Shown here piece by piece: positions 24,619-36,900 of a stretch of DNA of 64,000 nt. The notes under the pieces were generated by a model that was not told where the DNA came from, searched no databases, and was given only the letters and a program-made list of their open reading frames with translations. Every line of letters begins with the position of its first letter. Position 1 is the stretch's first letter. The position numbers and the translations under genes were made by a program. Source of the stretch: Sipunculus nudus (Eukaryota > Annelida > Sipuncula > Golfingiida > Sipunculidae); the NCBI GenBank assembly GCA_026874595.1, contig CM049306.1, forward strand, positions 107,655,142 to 107,719,141, in the 5' to 3' direction.

Positions 24619-24973
24619 CTAAAATATAGAAATTATACATTATGTTTTTTTTATTACCTTGGAATAGTAACAAGTTCGTTATTAATGCTCTGATCGTCTG
24701 ATTCGAGTCTTTATAGACCTTTACCCTGCAAGAAAAATAACTCATGGACGTCTCGTTATGGACCAATAGGCCTATAACATTGAAGACGTGTTGTATAATC
24801 CGTTATGTTTGTCAGTCCTTGTCTTCTTAATGTTACTCAGTTAATAGACCTGTCCTCAAGAGAGCCCCCGTGACTCGTCACCACAATCATCAGATATCAA
24901 TATTCCTTGGATGTAGTACTCACAGAGACCAGCGAATCACAAAAGGAAGGATAAGAGTCAATACATCTAGCAA

Positions 24974-25021
<48 letters not shown>

Positions 25022-26825
25022 ATATTGCGTGTGTGTGATATCAGGTCTGCCTGTTGTTTTTAATGACCTGGAACCTGGAATTTCACATCTCCTCTGGTGT
25101 GACACTCAACTGTTCGCGATATTCAAAACATGCAATGAATATACCATCGTCTTTGTCTTAATCTAACACTAAATTAACCTGTTTCACATTACGTACAGGA
25201 TAACGCCTTAATTACTATTTTTGTTTCTATGAGATGAACGCAGTATAATTATACTTCTTGATATAGAGATTTTATATTTTGATAATTTGATAAAAGCGAA
25301 CGCTTGATACACACTTTTTTCCTGTCGTATTCAAGGATTGGGGTTTCTTTAATGAATAACTCGCCTTATGCTCCGTGCAGCTGGTGCACAATGCTTCGCC
25401 GTCAGAACATGTCTTCTTGTAATAAGGGAACCTCCACAGAAAAATTTCCCGTTTACGAAAACAACGGCACTCCAAGGATAGGCGCCACGTGGTGCAATCA
25501 CACCTAAAATATGAAGATATATACACATCAAGCAGGTTTTAAGATAAAAATAGGAAAAGGGGTTCAGGTATATATCATAACTTGAACTTTTATGTAAGTA
25601 ATTTAAATTTTATGGCAAATAAAATGGCGGAAGATGTGTTCTAAATTCACATCGAGGTGCAATATGACGTAGAGCTGGTAATATTTGCATGGCCTTTTCT
25701 GTGCAAGCCAGTGAATATGCAGCCCTATTCCATATAGATCATTCACAACTGTGAATTCTTCAGCGGTCCTTGTAAAAATACGTACCCGATTAATAATACA
25801 CCGACGGCGTATAAATTAAGTCAGCAGTGGTGAGTAAATTAATTTCTAGATCAAACGAGATAATAAAGCGCATGTACCGGGAATGTGCCTGGGGCAATCT
25901 GGAGACAAAGATTGTTGTTAGAAAGAAAAACAAACCTGTTCAATTGACGGTTGGTTAGGTAAAATCAAGTGACACGACACATGTAAAGCTGTGTCAAAAG
26001 TTACCAATAATCTGTTACATCAGTGAGATTAACAGGACAGATTTACAAAGCAGTTTTCACAGAGCGGTTTCACAGAGCAGTTTTTACAGAGCGGTTTCAC
26101 AGAGCACTTTCACGGAGCAGTTTCACGGAGCAGTTTAACAGAGCAGGTTTACAGAGCAGTTTTACAGAGCAGATTTGGACATAGCACATATGGTGCCGCT
26201 CTTGTGTTTCGGCAGACTCTATATGTATATTGTAATACCATTTTTATGGATATTTTCTTAGAGGAGAGTAACCCGAACTCAAGGTGGTCGCTGTGTGAGG
26301 GTACCATGAGAAAGTAAAAAAATCGTTAGTTAACTGAAAATACTGTCATTCGAAATTCACTTAAAACTTCGACGAAAGAACAACCTTTCTCCCACCCCAT
26401 CCAAACACATACATGTGAGACACAGGAAAAACAAATGGTTAACTATACACCTACTTTCATTGAACATAAACCTATACAATGCTCTATTTTCGTTCAAGAT
26501 TATTGTAATGACTCGAGCTGGTATTCGACTCAAGGAAGAAAATTATCTAGGATGATTCGAAAGTTTCACAATAACTTTTACAGAAAAAGAAAAGTACAAC
26601 ATCACCCATTACAGAATGAACTATTGTTTCTTTGACAACTTTCAAAGTTTAGTAAAATTTACCCTGGAAAACCTTTGTGTTCTAGATGGTAAACTTTGAG
26701 ATCATAAAAGATGAATTCTTACCTCCGACTATTTCAGAAACGTTTGAGCCTATCGTTTCACGCGTTTCCAACACGACCAGAAACGCTACAATCAGATTGG
26801 CCTTAATTGTTGGACCCATTTCCAT
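24095..26825 (-). CDS. S1A serine protease, secreted, three exons seen
   Basis: Minus-strand exons 26825-26723, 25503-25365 and 24618-24095 join in frame to give about 255 residues: signal peptide, IVGG activation site, His in VLTAKHC, Asp in HPRFDIAIL and Ser in HGDSGTA. Six cysteines sit at the positions of the three core disulfides of the trypsin fold. It would be an extracellular peptidase of the digestive or immune type. The position equivalent to trypsin Asp189 is Asn (N-V-C-H-G-D-S), and the PG near 225-226 is replaced by YA, so classic Arg/Lys cleavage is unlikely. The propeptide is very short and lacks a clip or CUB domain. Intron 2 appears to be GC-AG. The frame leaves exon 3 at a GTATGC donor after TAEATG, and the terminal exon is not found. 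Confidence 0.88.
24979..25018. repeat. (GA)n microsatellite in protease intron 2
   Basis: About 20 GA dinucleotides. Confidence 0.97.
25365..25503 (-). CDS. protease exon 2: catalytic His
   Basis: The acceptor TATTTTAG precedes GTGTGATT. The exon encodes GAYPWSAVVFVNGKFFCGGS and LITRRHVLTAKHC, the Cys42-Cys58 loop with catalytic His57. To keep frame with exon 3 it must end ATAAG before GCGAGT, which is a GC donor giving ...SIR|VVLGEHNL. The nearest GT, 4 bp further on, would put exon 3 out of frame. Confidence 0.85.
26045..26180. repeat. 15- to 16-bp minisatellite in protease intron 1
   Basis: Eight to nine imperfect copies of a CACAGAGCAGTTT-type unit, with variants CGG for CAG and ACGG for ACAG. 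Confidence 0.9.
26723..26825 (-). CDS. protease exon 1: signal peptide and IVGG
   Basis: ATG at 26825 (a second in-frame ATG at 26819) opens a peptide with the hydrophobic core ANLIVAFLVVLE and ends EIVG plus the first base of the next Gly. The GTAAGA donor follows at 26722. IVGG is the conserved N terminus of the mature protease, released when the zymogen is cut. No TATA box is obvious upstream. Confidence 0.8.
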
Positions 26826-27039
26826 CTCTCATTGACGTGCATTAACTATAGAGCTGTTTCTTGTATTAATGATATGCTTTCCCAATCCCTCGAGTTATTA
26901 GGAAGAAAGACCTACACCTTGTAAACTCACACCCTTTTTAAGTCCTGGTGACCAGGAAGACACTAGTCACGTGACTAATACACATATATCGCCCATGCCA
27001 AAAAAAAGTCTTGATTTCTGCTGCAAGTATGAGTCACAG

Positions 27040-27990
27040 ATAGTTTCTTAACATCACGATTCTAGGAATACTGTTAAAATTGAAACTACTCATTTTGCAA
27101 TGTAACGACATCGTTAGTCCCAACTAGCGTCACAGTAATCGGCAGGGGTTTGTTCGCAAACAGTAAAGCTGCCAGTGGTCAGCAAATACTATGATCTGGC
27201 AAAAGCTTGTGGAATCAATGAGCGTACAAGTTATGCCATGTTCCCAGCGAGTAAAGTGACTGCACTCGAAAGTAACCCCTCCAGTATCTCCTCGGATTAT
27301 GCATCTAGTTCACACTCCAGTTTCAAACAGTAAACTTTCAATAACGCAATACTGAAAACAAACGTAAATGCTACCAAATTCGAGAAAATGCGAATAAAAA
27401 TAATAGTAGGTAACGCAGAACCCACTGGACAAAGGAAGCAGAGGATATGTCGGTAAAATAAAATTGTATACAGTAAATTTTTGGCAAATCGTCTAAATAT
27501 ACCGTCAATTTAAATAAAAACTGTTGGGCTTTGACTCAGATTAGGTGTTTGACATATACTGAAAACTGTTAAGGGGTTGATTAAATTGTCCATCTGATTT
27601 TACAGTTTCCCGATTTTTTAAAGGAGGTCACAGTTTTATCATTTAGGTATTTGGATATGAGTTCGATTGTTATTGCATATTGTTAAGTCAATTTGTAGAA
27701 TTTTTCGATCAACCATCTGTTTAATTAATGGTCAATATACCAGAGTATAATTTATGCACATATCGTACATATACGATGTGTGTGAATGTGTGTGTGTGAG
27801 AATTGGTGGGTGTAACAAGAGCAATTATGCAGCTGTTTACGTACACCGTGAATATGGCTCACTATAATCATGCAGAGAAAATGAGTCACTTTCGATTCTG
27901 AGGAACGCTGATGTAATTATGATGAACTTAAAATGCCAGAATTATCATGATATCATAAATTTCATGAGTTACCAATTAAAGAAGTCACAC
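27040..27990. repeat. copy 1 of a diverged segmental duplication
   Basis: Aligns in order to 29320-30130: a block with GTATACAGT…ACCGTC.ATTTAAAT (27467-27520 against 29511-29565) and an identical GAGTCACTTTCGATTCTGA at 27883-27901 and 30043-30061. Spacing differs by about 120 bp, so indels have accumulated. No gene is seen in either copy. Confidence 0.55.
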
Positions 27991-28269
27991 ATATAAAACA
28001 CCTAAATTTATGGGCCAAAATATGTAGTCATTTTAGCGGAGGAGTGTTAACGCCCCTTACTGGGGGAAACTACCTTTTTTTATAGTGTTTTCACGAATTT
28101 TTATTGTTAATCCTTTTAAAATCTTTTCTTATATTAATGTATATGGACACTTTCTTGTTTACCTTTTATGCCATACCGGTCGGTTATGACTCGCTGTTAC
28201 TTACATAAAAAATATATCGATATTTATACAACAAATTATAATAGAAGGAATGAATATATTGCTTAGTGT

Positions 28270-28720
28270 GCCTACTCCACGCTAAGCCGGCGAGACATGG
28301 AACTCTGCATTAAAGAAATCGAAACACTTTACGTGGTATTTAAGCATGAACATAAATCCTACATCAAAGTTTATTTTTTTATGTCCACAACTACCGGAAG
28401 AAGGGGGCAGGGGCGCCTTGATCTGCATGTCCGTCCGTTCATCCGTCTGTCCGACCGACCGAAAGGTTTTCGACAAGGACTTTCTTAAGACACATCCGAT
28501 CCCATCAAATATGGTACAATAGTTCCTTTTGGGAGACCTTGGCTGGGATTGGTTTTGGTATCGCTAGCTAGCCAAAATTTTTAATTTGTGTAACCAATTT
28601 TCGTTTCCCTTCAAAACCCTCCTAAAAATTATCCGATATCCTCAACTTAGTAAAATGGTTCCCCTTAGGAATATCTCGGATGGGATTGCATGGCTTTGGT
28701 GTGGAAAACTACGTGGACGA
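28270..28720. repeat. unclassified repeat with diverged tandem units
   Basis: Contains a CCGTCCGTTCATCCGTCTGT word cluster (28430-28452), which resembles the complement of the GGACGGACGG tails of the family C elements further right. It is followed by two diverged units beginning ATCCGAT (28494 and about 28630) that share TAGTAAAATGGTTCC-like and GGGATTG…TGGCTTTGG-like sequence. Probably a degraded Helentron-like or satellite fragment. Confidence 0.35.
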
Positions 28721-29319
28721 CTTTCTACGGGCCCAAAGTATCTGCTTATCAGACTATTGTTCCCGGAAGATTTACATTCCTGAAATTCATTTGATTTCAT
28801 ACAAATGCATGTTCAATGGTTCTTATAAAAATGCCACTTTACAATTTGGCTGGGCTTACTACAGCTAAGAGCTTCATCTTCTCGAGGGCCTCGTTGTCAC
28901 ATAGTATAAAATACTGAACGCACTCGTTTAGGTGTTTTACTTTCTAGCTTTAGTTACATAGAAATACTAAACATGTAGGGTAATAAATTTCAAACGGGAC
29001 ATATGTACATATTACAATGCTGCGACCTACTGTTTTCGATTTTACCCTCACAACAATGCACAACTGCATGCTTTCACTGAGGATATATTAAGATGAGAGC
29101 AACATTCGTTTGTCATTATCTCTGCACGTGTTTTCAGCCTCGTTGTTTACAGAACAAATTATATATTCTCTTAAATTGCATAAAACAAGTTATGAACATT
29201 CAAGTTAAACCGACATACAAGCGATTCCAATTGATTAACGAGGTGTGCTGCAGAGTTAAATGATAAATATTATACACGTACAAGTGTGTCCGAATCCAAA
29301 TTATCTAGGATATCAAGGG

Positions 29320-30130
29320 TAAGTGAGCAATATACTTCGTGGGCGTTTCAACATTGAACTTTTCAGCATTCCCTCATCCTTAACTTCTCCAGTTCTTACT
29401 TCAGTATCAAACCTGAACATTATTGCAACAGATTCAAGAAAATTTGCAAGAGAATCCCGTTACGCGGAGAGCAACCTGAACAACGGACGCAGCGGATGTG
29501 CGAGTAAAAATGTATACAGTGATGTTTCGGTTAAACGTCTTAATACTAGGACCGTCGATTTAAATCCAAATCTTAATGAATTAGGTTTTTGATAAAGTTC
29601 ATCGAGAAACTGGATAAAACTTCTCTTCTTCTGATTTTAGGGTTCCCATTTACAGTATTCTCATACAGTAGTTTACATGTACCAAGGATATTTGTTAGAC
29701 TAATTGTGCCAGGTCATTATCTAGAATATATTCTGAATCAACAATCAATTAACGATCAGTCTTACCATATAAGTCCGCTAAAATTTTTACACGTATATTT
29801 AGCTGCAATATGGGTAGGATAATCATTAGTAATTGACCACATTTTATTGTGATTCTGAAATATGACTCAGAGATCACAATCTGTGATTTTCAGATTACAA
29901 AACACTAACATCAATTGTTGTATATAGTAATATATACTAAAAACATGTTATACTGGAGCAGTTAAACATCTTTCTTCGTGTGTATGATATATTTCCTGAA
30001 ATCAGAGGAAACCAGTCAAATAGCGCTGAATAATCCCATCGGTGAGTCACTTTCGATTCTGATGAAATCTAATATTATGCTTATGATCCGAAAATGATAT
30101 CAGATGCAATATGATATAAAAGGTTCCAGT
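29320..30130. repeat. copy 2 of a diverged segmental duplication
   Basis: Counterpart of 27280-27990, about 2.1 kb downstream in the same orientation. A plus-strand frame of 89 codons (29323-29592) lies here but has no counterpart frame in copy 1, so coding is not supported. Confidence 0.5.
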
Positions 30131-30654
30131 AGTTACTATATAAGGTTCACACTCACACCTAAACGTATTCATATGTCCCTGCATATGTTAGAGTTTACAA
30201 GCAGGGCGGATCCAGGAGGAGGTCCCCAACCCTTACTCGGAACAATTCTTGCAGTGTTTCACCCCGAATATTTTAAAACTTGCCCCCTCCCTCTACAAGC
30301 CGTTGTACATGCATACCACTTTTTGGGTCTAAGACACTTTATGGTATTAGTAAATTCCTCTTTTCTCCTGCAAAATGCGCCCTGTGCATCTTAAATGAAT
30401 TTTAATCGAATAAGCAGTAAATTCATTTACGAATTTATATGTATTGTTTGTATATTCTACCTTATACGGTAACTACAATATTTCACACATTTTCTTGCTT
30501 AAAACCGGGCAGTTACCAAACTGTAATCAAGAGAAAACCAAATTTTATATCAATGGTTCTTCCAAAAATAATGGCGTGGTCGCACAAAACTTATTCCATT
30601 CTTAAGTCAATGACACTAAATTCTCTTCGTACACTCAAAAAAAAAACAAAAACA

Positions 30655-31090
30655 GATTGGTTAAATATATAACCAATTTAAGTGGTTAAGCCAGTTTTGG
30701 TTGTTTCAACCAAAATATTGTTTATCTTAACCAATGCATTGTTAAAGTACTAACCAAACCAGTTGGTTGTTTTGACTAATTTTTATTGGTTAACAGAATA
30801 AAAATACTGTATGTAGGTTTAACCAATATATTGGTCAATTGACAACCAAAATATTGGTTACTTTAGCACACATATATGACCAATTTGGTTGGTTGAGATG
30901 ATATTGGTTGATTTAACCAACACATTGGTAATTTCAACCAACTTGTAACCATACTCATTGGTCATTTAGACCAATTTTGATTGGTTGACCGTTCGGTTGC
31001 ATATATTTAACCAGTTTTCTTGGTTGAGTTAAACATTGGTTGATTTGATCAACATACTGGTTATTTTACCGATTGGTCAAGCACTGGCCA
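30655..31090. repeat. TTGGTT/AACCAA-rich self-complementary block
   Basis: Over about 435 bp the words TTGGTT and AACCAA occur some thirty times at irregular 10- to 25-bp spacing, in both orientations and often alternating, so that nearly any two parts can pair. No fixed unit length is evident. It may be a degraded palindromic satellite or an element with iterated binding sites. Confidence 0.7.
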
Positions 31091-31149
31091 AACCGATTTG
31101 TCAGTTTTAACATCAGACACAAAAGTGCTCCAATTCAGACACAAGAGAT

Positions 31150-31235
31150 GCAAGCTTCACTGGCTGAGGGGCAAAACGTCTGAATTGTATGCGAGCGGAC
31201 ACAGGTTCGAGTCCAAGACCGGGCGGAATTTGTGT
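31150..31235 (+). mobile_element. tRNA-like segment, possible SINE head
   Basis: ACTGGCTGAGGGGC resembles an A box, and GGTTCGAGTCC (31206-31216) is a good B box at a spacing usual for a tRNA with a long variable arm. Flanking stems do not pair well enough for a functional tRNA gene. Confidence 0.35.
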
Positions 31236-31299
31236 TACCTCTTGAAACCCACACCAGAGCAACCCGAGACTAAAGAATGACTTACATGAAGACTCCCAA

Positions 31300-31538
31300 T
31301 CAATCTGAGGAATAAAACAACGAATATATTTTTCTGAAAATCGATACGTTCAACAGAAATTCAATGCAGGTATGGTAGGAGATCTTGGGGACATCTAACA
31401 GTATGCCGAAAGTTGGATTCGTAGATCTTACGGTTTCAAAACGTGCCAGTGTAAAGGACGGACGGACAGACAAATGGACGGACGGACAATTGACCACAAC
31501 TATAGATCAGATGACTTATGGTCAGCTGAGCTAAAAAG
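31300..31538 (+). mobile_element. Helentron/HINE-like family C, 3' end fragment
   Basis: Carries the family C tail: GGACGGACGGACAG repeats, then ATAGATCAGATGACTTA…GTCAGCTGAGCTAAAAAG, a slightly decayed 3' hairpin. Confidence 0.55.
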
Positions 31539-32129
31539 TACACAAGTACATGGTATGCTGTTGGAAGTTGGCAAGAGCTGGGATATCCTGAAGTAATAAT
31601 AATCAGCCCTGGGAGCGTTTCGAGTGTTACTCCTTTTTATAGGGCAGTACGAGTCACTTAACCAACCATGGGGCCATTGTCCGCGCGTTTTCTTCAGACT
31701 GTTGTCCTAGCTCGATACTCGTGGCAAAGGGCCTGGCAAAACCGGTTGCTTGGCACAAACAACCACAACATTAACGACCGGGTCGACCAGACGTCCAGAC
31801 CACGTGGTGAGATCAAAGAGGGACACACCATGACAGGTCGATAAACGCCTTCGGTCGCAACAACAGCTATAATGAAACCCTACTCTATCGGATTATGAAA
31901 ACAAGTGACCCGTGGGTCAAGACGCTCAGCCGACTGACGTTGACAATGTGTCCTTGCACAGACAACTAATTAAGGTAAGTAGGTGGCATCATTGTTCATT
32001 CATATTAGCTTAAGTTCATCAAGACCCATAAGAACAACAAATCTGATGACAAACCAACCGGCCTTTCTGAGGAATCTGGCAATTTGTGTGTATTTTGCAT
32101 TATTTCTAGGTTGCTGAAACATACCCCAA

Positions 32130-33364
32130 AACTCTGAGAATATAGTTCACTGTGACCCAATTTCAGGTTTCTGGGGAGAAATTTTGAGGAACTCAGGATG
32201 TCAGGTTAAAAGATTCTGGGCCTAAAGGTTATGATTTGTGCCCTCCTTTTGGTATCAAATTTTCAATTATTCTGAGGGGTGCTTATATTTATAAGCCCCG
32301 TAGCTCAGAAAATATGGGTAACAGAGACCTAAATACACGTTTCCAAGGAGATTTTCATAAACCTCCCTGGATTTTAGGTTAGAAGATTCCAGGTCCAATG
32401 TTTATGATTTGTGCCCTGCTTTGGTATCAAATTTTTAATTATGATGGCGGTGCTTATAAGCCCAATAGCTCAGAGAATATGGGTTACAGAGACCTAATTT
32501 CAGGTATCCATGGAGACTTTTCATGTACCTCTTTGGATGTAAAGTGAGAAGATTCTATGTCTAGTTGTTACGATTTGAGCCCTGTTAACAGATGACCACA
32601 TCTTTTAAAGTCTCAAAATTAGATTAAAAAAATAGAAAAAATCGAAAAAAATACAGGTGGCACCACCAGTCTGTAAAAACTGATGAAAAACTCCATGATG
32701 AATATCCATGCAAAAAATCATGGTGATCAATGCATTAGTTGTTCAGATACTTGAGCTTTTGTATCAAATTTTTCATTATTCTGGGGGGTACTTCGGAGCC
32801 CCAAAGCTTGAAGAATATGGGTACCAAAGACCTTATTCCAGGTTTCCAAGGAGACTTTTCTTGGGCCTCCCTGCATTTCGAGACAGAAGATTCTAAGTCC
32901 AGTGGTTATGATTTGTGCCCTGTTAACAGATGACCACATCTTTTAAGGTCTAAAAAAAATAGAGGAAAAAAAAAATCTAAAAAATACAGGTGGCGCCACC
33001 AGTCTGCAGAAACTGATAAAACACTCCATGATTATTATCCATGCAAAGAATCATGGTGATCAGTGCAATAGTTGATCAGATATTTGAGCTTATGTATTAA
33101 ATTTTTCATTATTTTTTTTTGGGGGGGGGGAGGGAGGGGGTAATTCGGGGCCCCATAGCTTAAAGAATATGGGTAACAGAGACCTAATTCCAGGTTTCAG
33201 AGGAGATTTTTCATGGACCTCTCTGGATGTAAAGTTAGAAGATTCCAGGTCCAGTGGTTACGATTTGTGCCTTGTTAACGGACAGACAGCTGGATGGCCG
33301 GACGGACGACGGACAAAGAGTGATCACTATAGCTCAGATGACTTACAGTCATCTGAGCTAAAAA
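32130..33364 (+). mobile_element. Helentron/HINE-like family C, copy with tandem core
   Basis: Tandem segments recur with TATGGGTAACAGAGACCTA at about 32313, 32486, 32818 and 33168, that is, multiples of roughly 172 bp. Later units contain GGTGGCGCCACCAGTCTGC. The tail has the GGACGGACGACGGACAAAG motif, then a strong 3' hairpin AGCTCAGATGA-CTTACAG-TCATCTGAGCT (33332-33360) followed by AAAAAG. The 5' end is degraded and was not located. No coding capacity. Confidence 0.65.
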
Positions 33365-33573
33365 GCTGGAGTCACAAGAGAGGCTATTTCTATCATGCAG
33401 TGATCAAATAATTGAGAATCACAAATTAAATGTTGTACACTCAATAGATACACATGATGGGATGGGTAAGAAGGTACAACTCACCAGACAGTCACTCAGA
33501 TACACAATGTGACATGCGGCATTAATCAAAAGAAGGAGGCTCAACAGATTTACACATGAGGCACGAATTAAAA

Positions 33574-35290
33574 CTAGATGTGTCGGAACGACACGAATGC
33601 CCCCGCCTGGGGCAAATTAGAAACATTTGTAAAATTTTGAAAATTTTTTTAAGTTCAGGAGGTGTCATATTGTCAAAAGTAGGTCAACAAGGGCAAAATG
33701 CATACTCGATCTGTAACGGGTAATTATCAAGCAACACACCAAAAATCATGCCAGTATATGCAGGCATTGTGAAAAAAAGTCCATATATGTGCATTTTCCA
33801 TAAAAAAAAAAATGTCTTTCATGAATTTTTTTATGTTTAGGAGCCGTAAAACAATCAAAAGTAGGTCAACCAGGACGAAACGCGAACTCGATCTGTAACT
33901 GTCATTATCTGCCCACACATAAAAAATTAGGGTGGTATCTGCAGGCATTGAGGAAAAAAAGTCAGTACATATGCATTTGTTATGAAAATTTCTATTTTTC
34001 ATGAAACTTTCTATGTTCAGGAGCAGTCAAATGGTCAAAAGTAGGTCAACTGGGACAAAACAAGAACTCCATCTGTAACTGGTCATTATCTGCCTACACA
34101 CAAAAAATCAGGCCCGTATCTGCAGGCACTGCGAAAAAAAGTCCATACATGTGCACTTTTTTTATGAAATTTTCTATGTTAGAGCACCGTCAAATGGTCA
34201 AAAGTAGGTCAACTGGGACAAAACGTGAACTCAATCTGTAACTGGTCATTGTCTGCCCACACACCAAAAATTAAGCCAATATCTGCAGGTATTGCGAAGA
34301 AAAGTCTGTACAAGTGTATTTGTCATGAAAATTTATATTTAACATGAAATTTTCTATGTTCAGGAGCCGTAAAACAATCAAAAGTAGGTCAACTGGGACG
34401 AAACACGAACTCGATCTGTAACTGGTCAATATCTGCCCACACACCAAAAATCAGGCCAATATCTGCAGGCATTGCAAAAAAAAGTCTGTACATGTGTATT
34501 TGTCATGAAATTTCATATTTTTCATGAAATTTTCTATATTCAGGAGCCTTAAAACAGTCAAAAGTAGGTCAACCGGGACGAAACGCTAACTCGATCTGTA
34601 ACTGGTCTATATCTGCCCACACACCAAAAATCAGGCCAATATCTGCAGGCATTGCGAAAAAAGTCCGTACATGTGTATCTGTCATGAATATTTCTATTTT
34701 TCATGAAATTTTCTAAGTTAAGGAGGCGTAAAACGTTCAAAAGGAGGTCAACCGGGACGAAACGTGAACTCGATCTGTAACTGGTCATTATCTGCCTACA
34801 CACAAAAAATCAGGCCAATATCTGCAGGCATTGCGAAAAAAGTCTGTACATGTGTACATTCGTCATGAAAATTTATATTTTTCATGAAGTTTTCTAAGTT
34901 TAGGAGCCGTAAAACAGTCAAAAGTAGGTCAACTGGGACAAAACGCGAACTCGATCTGTAACTGGTCATTATCTGCCTACACACCAAAAATCAGGCCAAT
35001 ATCTGCAGGCATTGCGAAAAAAAGTCCGTACATGTGTATTTGTCATAAAATTTCTATTTTTCATGAAATTTTTTAAGTTTAGGAGCCCTAAAACGGTCAA
35101 AAATAGGTCAACCGGGACGAAACGCGAACTCTATCTGTAACTGGTCTATATCTGCCCACACCAAAAATCAGGCCAATATCTGCAGGCATTGCGAAAAAAA
35201 GTCTGTACAACTGTTTGATTTCGGAATGATGGAAGGACGGACATGGGTAAAACTATATGCCCCGGCCACTTTGTGGCGGGGGCATAAAAA
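33574..35290 (+). mobile_element. Helentron/HINE-like family D, complete
   Basis: Starts CTAGATGTGTCGGAACGACA: a 5' hairpin GTGTCG-GAA-CGACAC, then subterminal ATGCCCCCGCC. Nine tandem copies of a 180-bp unit follow (AGGTCAAC at 33681, 33863, 34043, 34205, 34385, 34565, 34744, 34925, 35104). The 3' end is a hairpin TATGCCCCGGCCAC…GTGGCGGGGGCATA (35255-35286), whose second strand is the inverted copy of the 5' subterminal repeat. This is the cleanest example in the window of the shared architecture. Confidence 0.8.
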
Positions 35291-36395
35291 ATAAAATTCA
35301 TTGGACACATGATGTGGATTGAAATTCAGGACTTATCAAAAAAATGTCTGAAAGGGAGGAATTTAAATTTGAGGACTTCATAAGAATTTCTGAGCCTCCC
35401 AAGGCGGGAGGGGATCTGTGTCAAATGTTGTAAAAATTATTTTTTATTTTAAGTCATTATCCTAGCATTTTAATGATTAGATATCATATCATTATATTAT
35501 TAAACTAAAATAAAAGGGTCAGTTTTCAGCACAGCATTTGCAAAATTGTCTGTATTATTGTTTTTGGCAGTGATCAGTCAGACCGTCATTTACTGCTATG
35601 CCAGTCGGCTTTGATCCTCTGTATTTCAGCCAGAAACCTGCGCACCTCGCTAGGACCCCTTAAACCATGCTTTCCAACAAGATTACGAGCATCACAGATG
35701 GTAGTCAGTCATATAAAATACAGATAATATTTATCCCATGAGCTAGGCACACAGAAGTGGCATTTGACAGCCCTTCCCGAAAAATATCCCACAATTGTTT
35801 CTTTTTACATAATGAACAGGTAGATAGTATTATAAATTTCAGAGGTTGTTGCTCGGACTTTACCCATTGTAGGAGAATTTCACACAGTACCATTTCTTAA
35901 ATCTTATAAAACCAACTTCTTTCTGAATGACATGAAACTCCCAGCATCAGTTACAGCATCATGAAAACCCAACATTAGTCCAATTAATAAACAAAGAAAT
36001 AACATGTTACATTATTTTAATTAATAGCATATGTACAGTAAAAAGCAAAAATGACGAATAATTTATGTTATACATCATATAATACATCGTTTATTACTTG
36101 TCAATGCTTATTGAATATTAATGGTAATATTCATATTAATATCCAGTGGATATTATCCAATATATGTCATGGTAGAATATTCATGTGAACACTTCACACA
36201 GGTCCTTTGTAAATATGTATATTATAGTACATGGTTCATTCAACTGGAGCTCTCTTTTTTCATTCATTGCAATATTGTGAAGAATATAAACACTGTTAAT
36301 CTGGTTTAAGATTTAACTGTGTTTACAATTGTCATGAAGGTGAAGGTTCTACAATCAGTAGATTCATAGATCCTAATCTGTTGTGTTTGTCACTG
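35291..36395. other. AT-rich intergenic sequence
   Basis: No frame, element end or RNA signal recognised. Confidence 0.5.
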
Positions 36396-36900
36396 TAGGT
36401 TCTGCCAGTGTAAACACCTGACAGGTGTATGAAATAATGCACAAGGAAATCATACCTGCAACTTCCAGCTTTAAATAGTCCTCCCCATCTTAAATGAGAA
36501 TGGAGTAGTTTATAACTGGTCACTCTGTTTAAACAAGTATGCATATGCAAAGCTCGTTAAAGGTCCATATCATGTAACATCAACATGCACAGGGTGGAAG
36601 ATGGGTTATTTACATATACATATACATGTAAACTAATAGGTTCTGCCAGTGTAAACACCTGACAGGTGTATGAAATAATGCATAAGGAAATCATACCATT
36701 TTTGGTTCGATCTCATACCTGTAACTTCCAGTCTTTCCGGCTTTAAACAATCTTGCTCATCTTATCTGAGAAGGGAGTAGCTTATAACTGGTCACTTTGC
36801 TTAAACCAGTATGCATATGCAAATGAGCTCTTTAAAGGTCCATATCTTGTAACATCAACATGCACAGGGTGGAAGATAGGTTATTTACATATACATTATA
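36396..36900. repeat. tandem duplication of about 250 bp
   Basis: GGTTCTGCCAGTGTAAACAC begins each copy, at about 36400 and about 36640. The copies are roughly 90% alike except for an insertion of about 20 bp near 36700 in the second. Both contain the palindromic CACCTGACAGGTGTA (paired E-boxes CACCTG/CAGGTG) and GTATGCATATGCAAA. It lies about 1 kb past the end of TTF2. Confidence 0.85.

Noticed and set aside
33574-35290. CRISPR-like array (regular 180-bp repeats)
   Set aside because: Repeats are contiguous with no unique spacers and lie between transposon-type termini in animal DNA.
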